Below, piece by piece: positions 25,843 to 38,387 of a DNA stretch of 64,000 nt; position 1 is the stretch's first letter; each line of letters starts with the position of its first letter. The DNA lies in NCBI RefSeq assembly GCF_009688965.1, contig NZ_AP021875.1:3038001-3102000 (forward strand), written 5' to 3'. Under the pieces are notes generated by a model, which was not told the DNA's origin, ran no database searches, and saw nothing but the letters and a program-made list of their open reading frames with translations. The position numbers were made by a program, and so were the translations under genes. The stretch comes from Desulfosarcina widdelii (lineage in GTDB: Bacteria; Desulfobacterota; Desulfobacteria; Desulfobacterales; Desulfosarcinaceae).

Positions 25843-27828
25843 ATGGAATCAGGCGAAGTTGTAGAATATATTGACAATAATAAAATTATCTGCTCGGTGG
25901 TCATGGAGAGCGGGAACCAGAAGCTAAAGCTGTTCACCGAAAACGACCGGGAAGTCAAAGTCTCCGCCCAGAGGCTCTCCCATCGGGGAAAAACGAAACT
26001 GCCCCTCATCACGGACAGGCATCGGATGGCAACATCGCTCAAAAACCTGTCCGCCGCCCGGCAGGCCATTGCCGAAACGATCCAGATCCACGAATTATGG
26101 GAAATTCTCAATCAGGAAGAGGACTGGATCGACCTGGAAATCATGACCGGCCTGTGTTTCCCGGATTCCTCGGACGACGATCATCAATCTGCGGTGATCC
26201 GTGCCATGTTTAAAAGCCGGCGCTATTTCAAATTCAAGCCGGATCGTTTTTTACCCCACACAGAAGACCAGGTCGCAGAAATCATTGCTCTTGAGCAGAA
26301 AGCGGCGCGTGAGCAGCGGCTCATCGATGTGGGTGCCGCCTGGGTCCGATCCACCCTGTCGGGATCGGTTGTCGAGCCCGGCGTCGATCATCGTGAACTG
26401 ACGGAAATCCTCAAGGATTTCTACCTTTTCGAAAAAGACAGCCCCCGTTGCGAAATCGCCAGAGCACTCGTTAAAAAGGTCCAGTTGAAATCCCCCGAGG
26501 CGGTTTTCGACCATCTGGTGGCGGTTGGTGCCTGGTCTGCGGACGAAAATCTGGATCTTTTGCGCTACCGCATCCCTACCGATTTTTCGCAGCCGGTTAT
26601 TGAAAAAGCCCAATCCCTGCGGATACCGACGGAAGAAGATTTGAAAGCCAGTGGACGGGTGGACCTCACCCACCTTGCCACCTTGACCATCGACGGACAG
26701 TCCACCCTGGATTTCGACGATGCCTTGAGCGTCGAACCCCGCGACGGCCATGTCCTGGTCGGTATCCACATCTCCGATGTCGCCCAGTCTGTCAAAAAGG
26801 GGCATCCGCTGGATGCAGAGGCTCGCGCTCGCGGCAGTTCCATCTATATGCCCGACCAGCGCATCTCCATGATGCCTCCGGTACTGGCGGAAAACCGCCT
26901 GAGTTTGAAAAAAGATTGCATCCGGCCGGCCATCAGCACCATGGTCAAAATCGACCCGCGCGGAGAAATCGTCAGCTACGATATCTTTGCCTCCATCATC
27001 CGTGTCAAGCATCAGCTCAGCTATTATGAAGCCAACGGCAACGCGGAACAGGCGGAAACGATCAACTGCCTTTACGACATCGCCACCCGCTTCAGGGAAA
27101 AGCGCCTGGGACAAGGAGCCCTTCAGATCACCCTTCCTGAAATCAATATCTGGCTGGACGACACCGGCGCCCCCGTGATCAATCGGGTAAACCGCGAGAG
27201 TCCGGGCCGCCTGCTGATTGCCGAAATGATGATCCTTTCCAACTGGCTGGCAGCCCGATTCCTGACGGAAAAGAAGATCCCCGCCGTTTTCAGGTCCCAG
27301 CCCAAACCCAAGGACCGTATTCTGAAAAACGGCCCCGGCACCCTGTTTCAGAACTGGATGCAGCGCAAATTGCTCAATCGCTTCGCTTTGCGTCCCGAAC
27401 CGGATCGCCACTGCGGCTTGGGACTCGACGCCTACGTGACGGCCTCGTCGCCGATCCGAAAATACTTCGACTTGGTGACCCAGCGCCAGATCCGGGCGGC
27501 CCTGGGTCTCGAAAAAGCCTATACCCGAACGGAAATCGAGGAGATAATCGACCGGTTGTCCAGACCCATGGCCGACATTGGACGGGTCCAGTATCGCAGA
27601 AACCGTTACTGGCTGCTCAAATATCTGGAGGGCCGTGTCGGTGAGAAGGAGGAGGCCATTGTTTTACAACGAAGGCGAAACGGTTACGCCATCCTCCTCA
27701 AAGCTTACATGATCGAATGTACCCTGCCCCAATCCAGCGGTATCGATCTGAAAGCCGAAAATCTGATACGGGTCACCATCCAGCATGTCAACGCCCGCCG
27801 CAACATCCTCTCCGTATTCCTCGGATAG
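25843..27828 (+). CDS. RNase II/R family exoribonuclease (RNB domain)
   Basis: 661 residues. A divergent N-terminal region (about 1-285) with a small beta-barrel start is followed by the RNB catalytic domain. The active-site Asp cluster is intact: TIDGQSTLDFDDALS near residues 284-298. The RNB end motif ASSPIRKYFDL and a C-terminal S1-like barrel (about 590-661) are present. It degrades RNA 3' to 5'. It resembles the shorter RNase II-like subgroup rather than the longer RNase R. The ribosome site is weak. Confidence 0.92.
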   Translation: MESGEVVEYIDNNKIICSVVMESGNQKLKLFTENDREVKVSAQRLSHRGKTKLPLITDRHRMATSLKNLSAARQAIAETIQIHELWEILNQEEDWIDLEIMTGLCFPDSSDDDHQSAVIRAMFKSRRYFKFKPDRFLPHTEDQVAEIIALEQKAAREQRLIDVGAAWVRSTLSGSVVEPGVDHRELTEILKDFYLFEKDSPRCEIARALVKKVQLKSPEAVFDHLVAVGAWSADENLDLLRYRIPTDFSQPVIEKAQSLRIPTEEDLKASGRVDLTHLATLTIDGQSTLDFDDALSVEPRDGHVLVGIHISDVAQSVKKGHPLDAEARARGSSIYMPDQRISMMPPVLAENRLSLKKDCIRPAISTMVKIDPRGEIVSYDIFASIIRVKHQLSYYEANGNAEQAETINCLYDIATRFREKRLGQGALQITLPEINIWLDDTGAPVINRVNRESPGRLLIAEMMILSNWLAARFLTEKKIPAVFRSQPKPKDRILKNGPGTLFQNWMQRKLLNRFALRPEPDRHCGLGLDAYVTASSPIRKYFDLVTQRQIRAALGLEKAYTRTEIEEIIDRLSRPMADIGRVQYRRNRYWLLKYLEGRVGEKEEAIVLQRRRNGYAILLKAYMIECTLPQSSGIDLKAENLIRVTIQHVNARRNILSVFLG

Positions 27829-27959
27829 TGCGCATGCCAGCGTATTGACTTTTGTTTTCCCGTACTTACTTTTACTCATTTGAGTTTCTTATATTCGCAC
27901 GGTTGGTTCTTGCAGACCGGCGCAAATAGACACTTTAAAGGAAAATTGGTCGTTTTCGC

Positions 27960-27988
27960 TTGACCCCGGATTGAATATTCATTATAGA
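27960..27988 (+). promoter_or_regulatory. Sigma70 promoter of the TetR-family gene, with palindrome in the spacer
   Basis: TTGACC at 27960-27965, an exact 17-base spacer, and TATAGA at 27983-27988. The spacer contains the palindrome TGAATATTCA (27972-27981), a possible operator for self-repression by the TetR protein; that role is inference. Confidence 0.6.
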
Positions 27989-28029
27989 GTCGTTTTCAAA
28001 ATAAATTATATTCAGGAAGCAATTGTATT

Positions 28030-28665
28030 ATGGGTATCCAGGAACGAAAAGAGAGAGAAAAAGAAAGACGGCGGCAGCAGATTATCGTTGCGGCAAAGCG
28101 GGTTTTTTCGGAAAAAGGTTTTAACAAAGCAACCATGGAGGATATCGCCAAGGAAGCGGAACTCAGCCCGGGGACGCTCTACCTTTACTTCAAGAACAAG
28201 GAAGAGCTTTACGCATCGCTGTCTTTGCGAATCCTTCAATACCTTCACATCCGGGTTACCCATGTCAACAAGGAAACGAGTCTGACACCGGACAAGAAAC
28301 TCAGCGCGCTCATGGAAGCCATGTACGATGTCTATGAGTTCGATCCATTGATCATCATCAACATGTTCCACCTGCAATCCAGCGAAACGCTGAAAAATCT
28401 TTCCGAATCTTTACTCGACGAGATCAAGGACTTGTCGAAAAAATCCATCGGAGCGATTGCCAAAATCTTTGAAGAAGGCATTGAACAAGGCATTTACGAA
28501 GATCGTCATCCGGTGGCCCTGGCTGATATTTTCTGGGCCATGTTTTCAGGCGTGGTGCTGTGGGAGGCCAGTAAAAAAATCATCAGTTCTGACAAGGATT
28601 ATCTCAAATCCACTCTGGCCGCAGCTTTTGAGCTGTTCGAACGGGGAATCCGGAAGGCAGGCTGA
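28030..28665 (+). CDS. TetR/AcrR-family transcriptional regulator
   Basis: 211 residues. The N-terminal helix-turn-helix (about residues 15-60) reads [44 protein letters not shown], a textbook TetR DNA-binding domain. The C-terminal ligand domain is unassigned ([22 protein letters not shown]). It is transcribed alone: promoter at 27960 and terminator at 28730. The DUF554 gene downstream is a possible target but need not be. Confidence 0.93.
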   Translation: MGIQERKEREKERRRQQIIVAAKRVFSEKGFNKATMEDIAKEAELSPGTLYLYFKNKEELYASLSLRILQYLHIRVTHVNKETSLTPDKKLSALMEAMYDVYEFDPLIIINMFHLQSSETLKNLSESLLDEIKDLSKKSIGAIAKIFEEGIEQGIYEDRHPVALADIFWAMFSGVVLWEASKKIISSDKDYLKSTLAAAFELFERGIRKAG

Positions 28666-28729
28666 ACCGAAGAACAGGCATCTTTTTCTCATTCCCGTTC
28701 CTGTCAAACAATTAAAACGAACTTCCATG

Positions 28730-28762
28730 CAAGCCGGCAGTTGCTGCCGGCTTGTCTGTTTT
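28730..28762 (+). terminator. Rho-independent terminator after tetR-type gene
   Basis: An 11-bp perfect stem CAAGCCGGCAG / CTGCCGGCTTG with a three-base loop, followed by TCTGTTTT. It separates the regulator gene from the DUF554 gene. Confidence 0.8.
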
Positions 28763-28793
28763 CAACGGCACCGACGAAACAAGCGAGCACACC

Positions 28794-29480
28794 ATGACCG
28801 GTACACTGGTAAACGCGGCCGCGATCATTGCAGGCGGCCTGATCGGGCTTTGCCTTCAAAAAGGAATTCAAGAGCGCTTCAAAGCCACCATCATGCAGGC
28901 CATCAGCCTGACGGTCATTCTCATCGGAATCCGATCCGCCCTGAACGCATCCGACCTTCTGGAAGTGATCGTTTGCATGGCGCTGGGCAGTCTGATCGGC
29001 GAAGCCATGGGCATCGAAGACCGGATCGAAGCGATGGGAAGGCTGGTTGAAAAACGATATAGCCGCTCTTCCAATGGCGGCTTTGCCAGAGGACTGGTGA
29101 CGGCCAGCCTGGTTTTCTGCGTGGGATCCATGGCGATTGTCGGATCGCTGGAAAGCGGGCTTACCGGCAGCCATGAAACCCTCTTCGCCAAGTCCCTGCT
29201 GGACGGCATCACGTCGGTGGTTTTTGCCTCAACCTTTGGCAGCGGCGTAATTTTTTCCGCCGTTCCCGTAATGATCTACCAGGGGGCGATCACTTTGGGC
29301 GCGTCCATGCTCAAGCCTTTTCTCACCGGCGATGTGATCGCCCAGATGTCTGGGGTGGGAGGATTGCTGATTGCCGCCATCGGCATCAACATGCTGGAAG
29401 TGGCCCGCATCAAAATCGGCAACATGCTCCCAGCCATTTTTCTTCCACTGGTTTATTTCATGGTAGTCCAGCTATTTTAA
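28794..29480 (+). CDS. DUF554 family membrane protein
   Basis: 228 residues with six to seven membrane segments. Family features: MTGTLVNAAAIIAGGLIGL at the start, the internal GSLIGE and AKSLLDGITSVVFASTFGSGVIFSA segments, and the C-terminal GINMLEVARIKIGNMLPA. It belongs to the YqgA/YdfK-like DUF554 family; a transport role is assumed but not established. The ATG at 28794 starts the first membrane segment and is chosen over an upstream in-frame start at 28752 that would fall inside the terminator. Confidence 0.88.
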   Translation: MTGTLVNAAAIIAGGLIGLCLQKGIQERFKATIMQAISLTVILIGIRSALNASDLLEVIVCMALGSLIGEAMGIEDRIEAMGRLVEKRYSRSSNGGFARGLVTASLVFCVGSMAIVGSLESGLTGSHETLFAKSLLDGITSVVFASTFGSGVIFSAVPVMIYQGAITLGASMLKPFLTGDVIAQMSGVGGLLIAAIGINMLEVARIKIGNMLPAIFLPLVYFMVVQLF

Positions 29481-29536
29481 CGGTGGGGATTACCGTCACG
29501 CGAGGAGTCCATCGGCACATCTTGTTTACCCAAAAG

Positions 29537-29562
29537 AAAAACCCGCTCCAGGACGGGTTTTT
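29537..29562. terminator. Bidirectional terminator between DUF554 and cytochrome genes
   Basis: AAAAACCCG at 29537-29545 pairs with CGGGTTTTT at 29554-29562 around an 8-base loop. It has T-runs on both strands and lies between two convergent genes. Confidence 0.85.
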
Positions 29563-29613
29563 CGATTTCGGATAAATTGTGTCGGCCGCTTATTATTGAG
29601 ATCTACGCTGCGG

Positions 29614-30090
29614 CTACTCTTTGGGATGACAGCCGATACAGCCGGTGGGTCCGGTAACCGGAAGCTTGCCATCGATCCCGGCGAGGGTCTTGGCCATCTG
29701 CTGGATTTCCTGTTTCATGGTCTTGTGGCAGCCGATGCACTGGCCGTGGTAGGCATTTTTGTAATACCGGAAGGCCTGATCCTTGTCGATGGCCTTGGAA
29801 CCTTCCTTTCTGGGCAGTGCATCCAGATCGTGACAGCCGGAAGTCATGCAGCCGGTGACGGGTTCGGAACCGTCCCAGGTGTGGTGGCAGTTGTTACAGG
29901 CCAGCACGAAATGCCGGCTGTGCTGAAACTCGACGGCAGCGCGCTTGGCCTCCACCGTATCCGGCGGTTCAAGCGTGATAATCCCCATGGGAACGCACAT
30001 CTCTTCATCTTCGGCAAAAGCCACCCCCAACGAGGTGCAGGCAATAATACCGATGAGCAAAACCACCCCCCCAAACGATAAGCTACGCAT
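29614..30090 (-). CDS. Periplasmic tetraheme cytochrome c3-type protein
   Basis: 158 residues with a signal peptide ending near GVAFAED. Four haem-binding motifs are visible: CNNCH, a CX4CH (CMTSGCH) and two CIGCH, plus scattered His for axial ligands (HSRHF, HHTW, YYKNAYHGQ). The layout matches class III cytochromes c3, which carry electrons between periplasmic hydrogenase or formate dehydrogenase and membrane complexes in sulfate reducers. The ATG at 30090 has a strong GGAGGGGG ribosome site. It has its own promoter at 30144-30172 and terminator at 29537-29562. Confidence 0.93.
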   Translation of the reverse strand: MRSLSFGGVVLLIGIIACTSLGVAFAEDEEMCVPMGIITLEPPDTVEAKRAAVEFQHSRHFVLACNNCHHTWDGSEPVTGCMTSGCHDLDALPRKEGSKAIDKDQAFRYYKNAYHGQCIGCHKTMKQEIQQMAKTLAGIDGKLPVTGPTGCIGCHPKE

Positions 30091-30143
30091 ATGTTTCCCC
30101 CTCCTCAATGCTTAATCTTGATGGTTCCCATAAAATTCCGGTA

Positions 30144-30172
30144 GATATAAACCCAAACAGATTTTTTTTCAA
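30144..30172 (-). promoter_or_regulatory. Sigma70 promoter of the cytochrome gene
   Basis: On the minus strand TTGAAA (30172-30167), a 17-base spacer rich in A, and TATATC (30149-30144), ending 53 bases before the start codon. Confidence 0.6.
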
Positions 30173-30264
30173 TGAATAATTGGCCGCCGGCTTCGCAGAA
30201 GGTCCCCGCCTTGCGCCGCTTAGTCGCTTGACGCTCGCAACCGCTTCCCGCCATGCGGATTGGC

Positions 30265-33425
<3,161 letters not shown>

Positions 33426-34442
33426 ATGCAAGCCAATCACAACGATTCAAGGAAAAAGGAACAGGTGGTCGTTCTGGCCACGGGCGGCACCATTGCCGGG
33501 GCGGCTGAATCCGCGACCCGCGCGGACTACACCTCGGGACGGGTAACCGTCGATGCCATGATCGGCGGGGTGCCGCAAATCCAGGAAATCGCCCATGTGC
33601 GCGGAGAGCAACTGGCCAACGTGGGCTCCCAGGATATCACCTTCGCCATAATGATCGCCCTGGCCAACCGGATCAACGATCTGTTGGCCGACAAGGACGT
33701 CCACGGTGTGGCGGTGACCCACGGCACCGACACCATGGAGGAGACGGCCTACTTCCTCAACCTGACTGTGGCCAACCGAAAACCGGTGGTCATGACCGGA
33801 GCCATGCGCCCCGCCACGGCCATCAGCGCCGACGGGCCTTTGAACCTCTACAATGCCGTGGCCGTGGCCGCAGACCCGCAGGCCGCCGAATGCGGCGTTC
33901 TGGTGGTCATGAACGACCGCATCCATGGCGCCCATTCGTTGACCAAAACCAACACCACTTCGGTGGAAACCTTCATTTCTCCCATCAACGGTCTGATCGG
34001 AACGGTCAATTACGGCCGCAGCGAGTATTTCCGCCGGCCCTTTCGAAGGCACACCTTCAACAGCGAATTCAGTATCGAAGGCGTAAGCGAGCTGCCCCGT
34101 GTGGATATCGTTTACGCCTGCGCGGACATGCCTCCCGATCTCATCGACGCTTCCGTGGATCGCGGCGCCAGGGGGATCGTAATTGCCGGCGACGGAAACG
34201 GCAACATGAATGCGGCCACCCTCAAGCGGGCAGCCCGGGCCGCTGCCGGCGGGGTCCTGATTGTCCGCAGCTCCCGCGTACCCACCGGCAAAGTGGGCCG
34301 CAACGTGGAAATTGACGACGACCGGTTGGGATTCATCGCTTCGGATGAACTCAATCCTGCCAAGGCCAGAATTCTGCTGATGTTGGCGCTGACGAAAAAA
34401 CGCAGTTTGCAGGAAATCCAGCGGCTGTTCTACGAGTATTAA
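33426..34442 (+). CDS. ansB: L-asparaginase (type II-like, without signal peptide)
   Basis: Hydrolyses asparagine to aspartate and ammonia. 338 residues. Both catalytic Thr sites are present: VVLATGGTIAG near residue 20 and THGTDTMEETAYFL near residue 95; the SLTKTNTTSVETF segment is also typical. The chosen ATG (33426, GGGAG at 8 bases) gives a protein with no signal peptide, unlike the periplasmic E. coli enzyme, so it is probably cytoplasmic. An ATG at 33411 is possible. It overlaps the convergent glycerate kinase gene by 4 bases. Confidence 0.92.
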   Translation: MQANHNDSRKKEQVVVLATGGTIAGAAESATRADYTSGRVTVDAMIGGVPQIQEIAHVRGEQLANVGSQDITFAIMIALANRINDLLADKDVHGVAVTHGTDTMEETAYFLNLTVANRKPVVMTGAMRPATAISADGPLNLYNAVAVAADPQAAECGVLVVMNDRIHGAHSLTKTNTTSVETFISPINGLIGTVNYGRSEYFRRPFRRHTFNSEFSIEGVSELPRVDIVYACADMPPDLIDASVDRGARGIVIAGDGNGNMNAATLKRAARAAAGGVLIVRSSRVPTGKVGRNVEIDDDRLGFIASDELNPAKARILLMLALTKKRSLQEIQRLFYEY

Positions 34443-35587
34443 ACGATCGCCCCTTCTCTTCCGGCAATAAACGCCCGTACCACCTGCTCGGTGCACCGGG
34501 CGAGAAGATCGGGAGCCTGCTGCATGGCCTCTTCCAGTGGAAGGGGGCCGCGGCAGATGGAAAAGACGGCATCGATGCCGATGTCATGCAGGGTGTGAAT
34601 CGCTTCCCCCACCGCACCGCAGATGGCGAAACAGGGGACACCGGACACTTTGGCCATGCGGGCCACGCCGGCCGGAGCCTTGTTGAAGCGGGTCTGGTCG
34701 TCGATCTGCCCCTCGGCCGTAAGCACCAGGTTCGCTCCGGCCAGACTGTTTTTCAGCCCCACCACCTCAAGGACCAGATCGATGCCCGGCTTCAATTCAG
34801 CCCCCAGAAAGGCGTGCAATCCCCCGCCCAGACCGCCGGCAGCCCCGGAACCGGCAAGCTTTTGAATATCGATCCCAATATCTCGCCGGATCACCCGGGC
34901 CAGATTGGCCAGGCCGGCGTCAAGCGCATCGACCTGGTCCGCGGAGGCGCCTTTCTGGGGGCCGAAAACCTGCGCGGCACCCTCGGGTCCGGTCAAGGGG
35001 TTGGTCACATCGTAGGCTGCCGCCACCTGGATACCGGCAAGCCGTGAATCGACACCGCTCTTGTCGATAGCGGCAACGGCGTTCAATTGCCCGCCGACCG
35101 GTCTGATCTCGGCACCGGATCCATCGAGAAAGCGGTATCCCAGGGCGGCGGCCATGCCGATACCGCCGTCGCAGGTGGCGCTGCCGCCGATTCCAACGAT
35201 AATCTGCGTGGCATCTTGCTCCATGGCAGACAAAATCAGTTCACCGGTGCCGTAGGTCGTCGTCTCCATGGGATCCCGCTGTGATTCGGGCAGCAGCGCC
35301 AGGCCGGAGGCCCTGGCCATCTCCACCACGGCCAGACGTTTGCCGGGAACCAGGCAAAAAGGTGCCGGCACTTTCTCAAACCGCGGGCCGGTCACTAGCG
35401 TTTCGACGCGCTGCCCGCCCATACTCTGCAGCATCACCTCGGTGAGACCGTCTCCACCGTCGGCCACGGGCACACAGGAGACCCGGCAGCCGGGGTTGGC
35501 GGCCAGAATGCCTCTTCTCATCGCCTCTGCCGCTTCAACAGCGCTGAGGCTGCCCTTGAATGCATTGGGTGCGACGACGATATACAT
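34439..35587 (-). CDS. glxK: Glycerate 2-kinase (GarK/GlxK family)
   Basis: Phosphorylates D-glycerate with ATP. 382 residues, the usual family length. Motifs: MYIVVAPNAFKGSLSA at the N-terminus, VPVADGGDGLTEVML, the GIGGSATCDGGIGMAAALGY region, and LTAEGQIDDQT near the C-terminus. The ATG at 35587 follows GGGAG at 8 bases. It links glycerate from glyoxylate or serine breakdown to glycolysis. No other glycerate genes are nearby. Confidence 0.93.
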   Translation of the reverse strand: MYIVVAPNAFKGSLSAVEAAEAMRRGILAANPGCRVSCVPVADGGDGLTEVMLQSMGGQRVETLVTGPRFEKVPAPFCLVPGKRLAVVEMARASGLALLPESQRDPMETTTYGTGELILSAMEQDATQIIVGIGGSATCDGGIGMAAALGYRFLDGSGAEIRPVGGQLNAVAAIDKSGVDSRLAGIQVAAAYDVTNPLTGPEGAAQVFGPQKGASADQVDALDAGLANLARVIRRDIGIDIQKLAGSGAAGGLGGGLHAFLGAELKPGIDLVLEVVGLKNSLAGANLVLTAEGQIDDQTRFNKAPAGVARMAKVSGVPCFAICGAVGEAIHTLHDIGIDAVFSICRGPLPLEEAMQQAPDLLARCTEQVVRAFIAGREGAIV

Positions 35588-35682
35588 AGGTTTTCTCCCG
35601 GAATCCGGTTGAGAAATCATCGGAAAAAATCATACCGCAGGACAACAGGAATGGCCGTAATGGCATTCGCTTCAGGTGGCAT

Positions 35683-36201
35683 TCATCCCGAAACCAAACG
35701 CAGCTGATCCAATAGCACCCCCACCACCCGGTCGGGCGTCACATCGTCGGTGCATACAGTGATGTCGGCATATTTCTCATATAGTGGGCTGCGCTCTGCA
35801 TACAAACCATCAATGCTCTGGCCGGGCGTTCGCAGCACCCCGCGTTCGTCAAGGCTGCCCAGCCGCTCTTTCAGGGCCGCCAGTCCGATGCAAAGATAGA
35901 TCACCGGTCCCAGAGACCTGAGGTAGGACATCGCTTTTTGGCTGTAAACGGCGCTGCCGCCGGTGGCCACCACCCCGCAATCGGGAGGTACGCGCAGCAG
36001 GTAGTTTTCCTCGACGGCGCGAAACCCCGCGACGCCGTGTTCGGCAATGATCTCCTGTAAAAGGCAGCCCTGGCCCGTCTGGATGAGAATATCCGTATCC
36101 ACGAAGGAAACACCAAGCTGTTTGGCCAGCAATACACCGACCGTGCTTTTCCCCGCGGCCGGCATGCCGATGAGAATCGGATTCCGGATGGTGCTGCTCA
36201 T
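35683..36201 (-). CDS. aroK: Shikimate kinase
   Basis: 172 residues. Walker A is GMPAAGKST at about residue 12; VDTDILIQ provides the shikimate-binding Asp; the GGSAV segment and the lid region (RGVLRTPGQSIDGLYAERSPLYEKYADI) follow. It phosphorylates shikimate in aromatic amino acid synthesis. Its start codon overlaps the stop of the penicillin-acylase-like gene as ATGA (36198-36201), indicating coupled translation; no other aro gene is present. Confidence 0.9.
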   Translation of the reverse strand: MSSTIRNPILIGMPAAGKSTVGVLLAKQLGVSFVDTDILIQTGQGCLLQEIIAEHGVAGFRAVEENYLLRVPPDCGVVATGGSAVYSQKAMSYLRSLGPVIYLCIGLAALKERLGSLDERGVLRTPGQSIDGLYAERSPLYEKYADITVCTDDVTPDRVVGVLLDQLRLVSG

Positions 36202-38387
36202 TGCAGGACCTTGTAATTCCCCTCGTACCAGTTCTTCAGGTCGCTGAGATACCATCGGGAGAAACGCCGGTCCGATGGACCGCCGAGCAGGTTGGTGTGG
36301 ATTTCATCGACGGCCATATCGGCGATCATGCGGTATCCGGGGCTGAAGGTGGTCAACCGGCCGGCATGTTTGAAAATCTGCCCCTGGGGGATCGTCGCCC
36401 GGCAGCCGGGAAGCACCACGGGACCGCGGTCGAACCCGAGGAATCGGGGCAACTGGCCTCCGAAAAGCAGATGGGACAGGACCACGGACCGGGTTTGGCC
36501 ATAGCCTTTGGGCTTGACGTCCAGCCCCTCTTCGATTCCCTGCCGAAGCAGGTCTTCGCGACGCCGGCCATCGAACCAAGCGGAAGAAGGCTTTTCCAGG
36601 ATGCGATCGAAGTTGGCGTAATAGTCGTTGAACAGGCTGGTTTCCGAAAAAATATGCCCGACCACGTCCCGACCGAATCCCTGGTCCCCGAACACCACGT
36701 CGATGACGGACCGGTAGACCGATTCGAAGAGCATGGCGCCCTTCGAGTCCGCCGGATAGCGCAAATCCCAGGACTTGAGAATGCAGCCGTTTTCCGTATC
36801 CGGCAGCAGCGGGGTTATGATTTTCATCAGCCGCTCGGCCTGCAGCGAATAAAGATCGTAGTGCATGTCCTTCATGAACGCCGCGTCGATTCCGCTATGG
36901 CTCTCCAGCAATTGAACCACCCGGTCGGCCCGGTAGCTCCCCATGCACAGGTTGATGGGATTGGAACGGCCCAGGTAGTTGAGATCCTGGTTGGCCGTGG
37001 CGATGATGCCTTCGGGCGGATTGAACACGCAGGGTAGATCGTCCGGGGCGTTGAATCCTGACGAATCGTATTTCTCCTCCCAGGCCGGCAGGGGCAGAAG
37101 ACCGCTGATCCCTCGCGGCCGTTTGAAATGGCGGCCGCTCATCTGGTAGCCGATATTTCCCCGGGTATCGGCGAACACCCAGTTCATGGACACGGCCTCC
37201 ACCCTGCGAAACAGGCCCATGGCCGTATCAACATCCGGAGCGTCGATCATCCGGATGATGGTATCGAAATCCCTGGCTCCGCAACCGCGGGAACCGGACC
37301 AGTTCAACGCCAGGTAGTGACCTTCCCGGTCGGGATCGCCCTCCAGCAGCCCATTTTCGTTTTCGTACACCCGGATCTTAAGATCGGGCCGGTTCTTGAC
37401 TTTGATCGTCTCCTCGCGAACCGAAAAAGGCTTCCATCCGTCCCGGCGATAGTACTCGCCCTCCCGGCAGCGCTCGATGCGGTAATCGAGCATGTCCATG
37501 TACGAATAGGTGGCGCTCCAGGCCAAATGGCTGCTGCGGCCGATGATCAGGCCGGGAACCCCGGGAATGCTTACGCCCAGCAAGGTGTTGCCGGGCAGCC
37601 GCATGACGATCTCCTGCCATACATTGGGCAGGCGGTTGACTTCCAGGTGGGGGTCTCCACACAAAATGGGAAAGCCGGAGCGGGTAAGGCGCCCGGCCAC
37701 GACCCAGTTGTTGGAGGCGTTAAAACGCGGCAGACGGTTGCGCCAGGCCACGGCCTCGGGCACCAGTGGCTGCGCCAGCCGCACCTGCTTCAGCAGTTCG
37801 ATATCGATGTCATCGGTCAGGTAGGGAAACAGCTCCCGCAGCCGCGGTTCGTCGATCCCGTTCTGGACCGCCTGGACGATAAATTTCTCCATTTCGGCCT
37901 GGACGTCGGCCAGTCCAAGAAAGCCGAAAACCTTGCCCAGCCTAAGGCAGTCGGCAACGGCATAGGGCTCCGGCCGCCGGTAGCCCAGCAGCCTGAACTC
38001 GAACACCGGCCTGTTGGCCGCCATCCATTGGTTGAACCCTTCGACATAGGCCTCCATGGCGCAGCGCGTGTCCGGCGCCAGGGCGTCGATCTGCTCCTGG
38101 GCATCGGGAAGGAAATTCATCCTGCGCATATAGGTGTCGATTTCGATCAGGGCGTCATCGGCCTTGAGCAGCTCGGCGGCGCGGCCTTGGAGGAGAATTC
38201 TCGTCAACAGGGTCTGCAACTGGCGGTCGTTGGCATGCACCCAGCCCAGTCCACGCATCAGGTCCGGTACCGTTTGGGCAGATATTTCCGGGATTCCGTG
38301 GGCGTTTCGCGCAATGCGGATCGCTCCGTCGTTTCCGGTAAGATTGACGGTTTTTTTCTTCAGCTTCATCGGGTCATGCTGGGCCAT
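36198..38387 (-). CDS. Penicillin acylase-family Ntn hydrolase, apparently cytoplasmic
   Basis: 729 residues. N-terminal HGIPEI and GWVHANDRQLQ motifs are typical of the alpha part. The self-processing site with the nucleophile Ser is RFNASNNWVVAG (Ser225). The beta part has GDPHLEVNRLPNVWQEI and ANQDLNYL. Family members cleave amide bonds of beta-lactams, acyl-homoserine lactones or related acyl amides. No signal peptide is visible (MAQHDPMKLKKKT), whereas most relatives are exported. It overlaps the upstream gene by 14 bases and aroK by 4. Confidence 0.9.
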   Translation of the reverse strand: MAQHDPMKLKKKTVNLTGNDGAIRIARNAHGIPEISAQTVPDLMRGLGWVHANDRQLQTLLTRILLQGRAAELLKADDALIEIDTYMRRMNFLPDAQEQIDALAPDTRCAMEAYVEGFNQWMAANRPVFEFRLLGYRRPEPYAVADCLRLGKVFGFLGLADVQAEMEKFIVQAVQNGIDEPRLRELFPYLTDDIDIELLKQVRLAQPLVPEAVAWRNRLPRFNASNNWVVAGRLTRSGFPILCGDPHLEVNRLPNVWQEIVMRLPGNTLLGVSIPGVPGLIIGRSSHLAWSATYSYMDMLDYRIERCREGEYYRRDGWKPFSVREETIKVKNRPDLKIRVYENENGLLEGDPDREGHYLALNWSGSRGCGARDFDTIIRMIDAPDVDTAMGLFRRVEAVSMNWVFADTRGNIGYQMSGRHFKRPRGISGLLPLPAWEEKYDSSGFNAPDDLPCVFNPPEGIIATANQDLNYLGRSNPINLCMGSYRADRVVQLLESHSGIDAAFMKDMHYDLYSLQAERLMKIITPLLPDTENGCILKSWDLRYPADSKGAMLFESVYRSVIDVVFGDQGFGRDVVGHIFSETSLFNDYYANFDRILEKPSSAWFDGRRREDLLRQGIEEGLDVKPKGYGQTRSVVLSHLLFGGQLPRFLGFDRGPVVLPGCRATIPQGQIFKHAGRLTTFSPGYRMIADMAVDEIHTNLLGGPSDRRFSRWYLSDLKNWYEGNYKVLQ

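Noticed and set aside
30180..30260. GC-rich segment upstream of the cytochrome promoter considered as another repeat copy
   Set aside because: I could not find a clear inverted structure or a second copy in the window.
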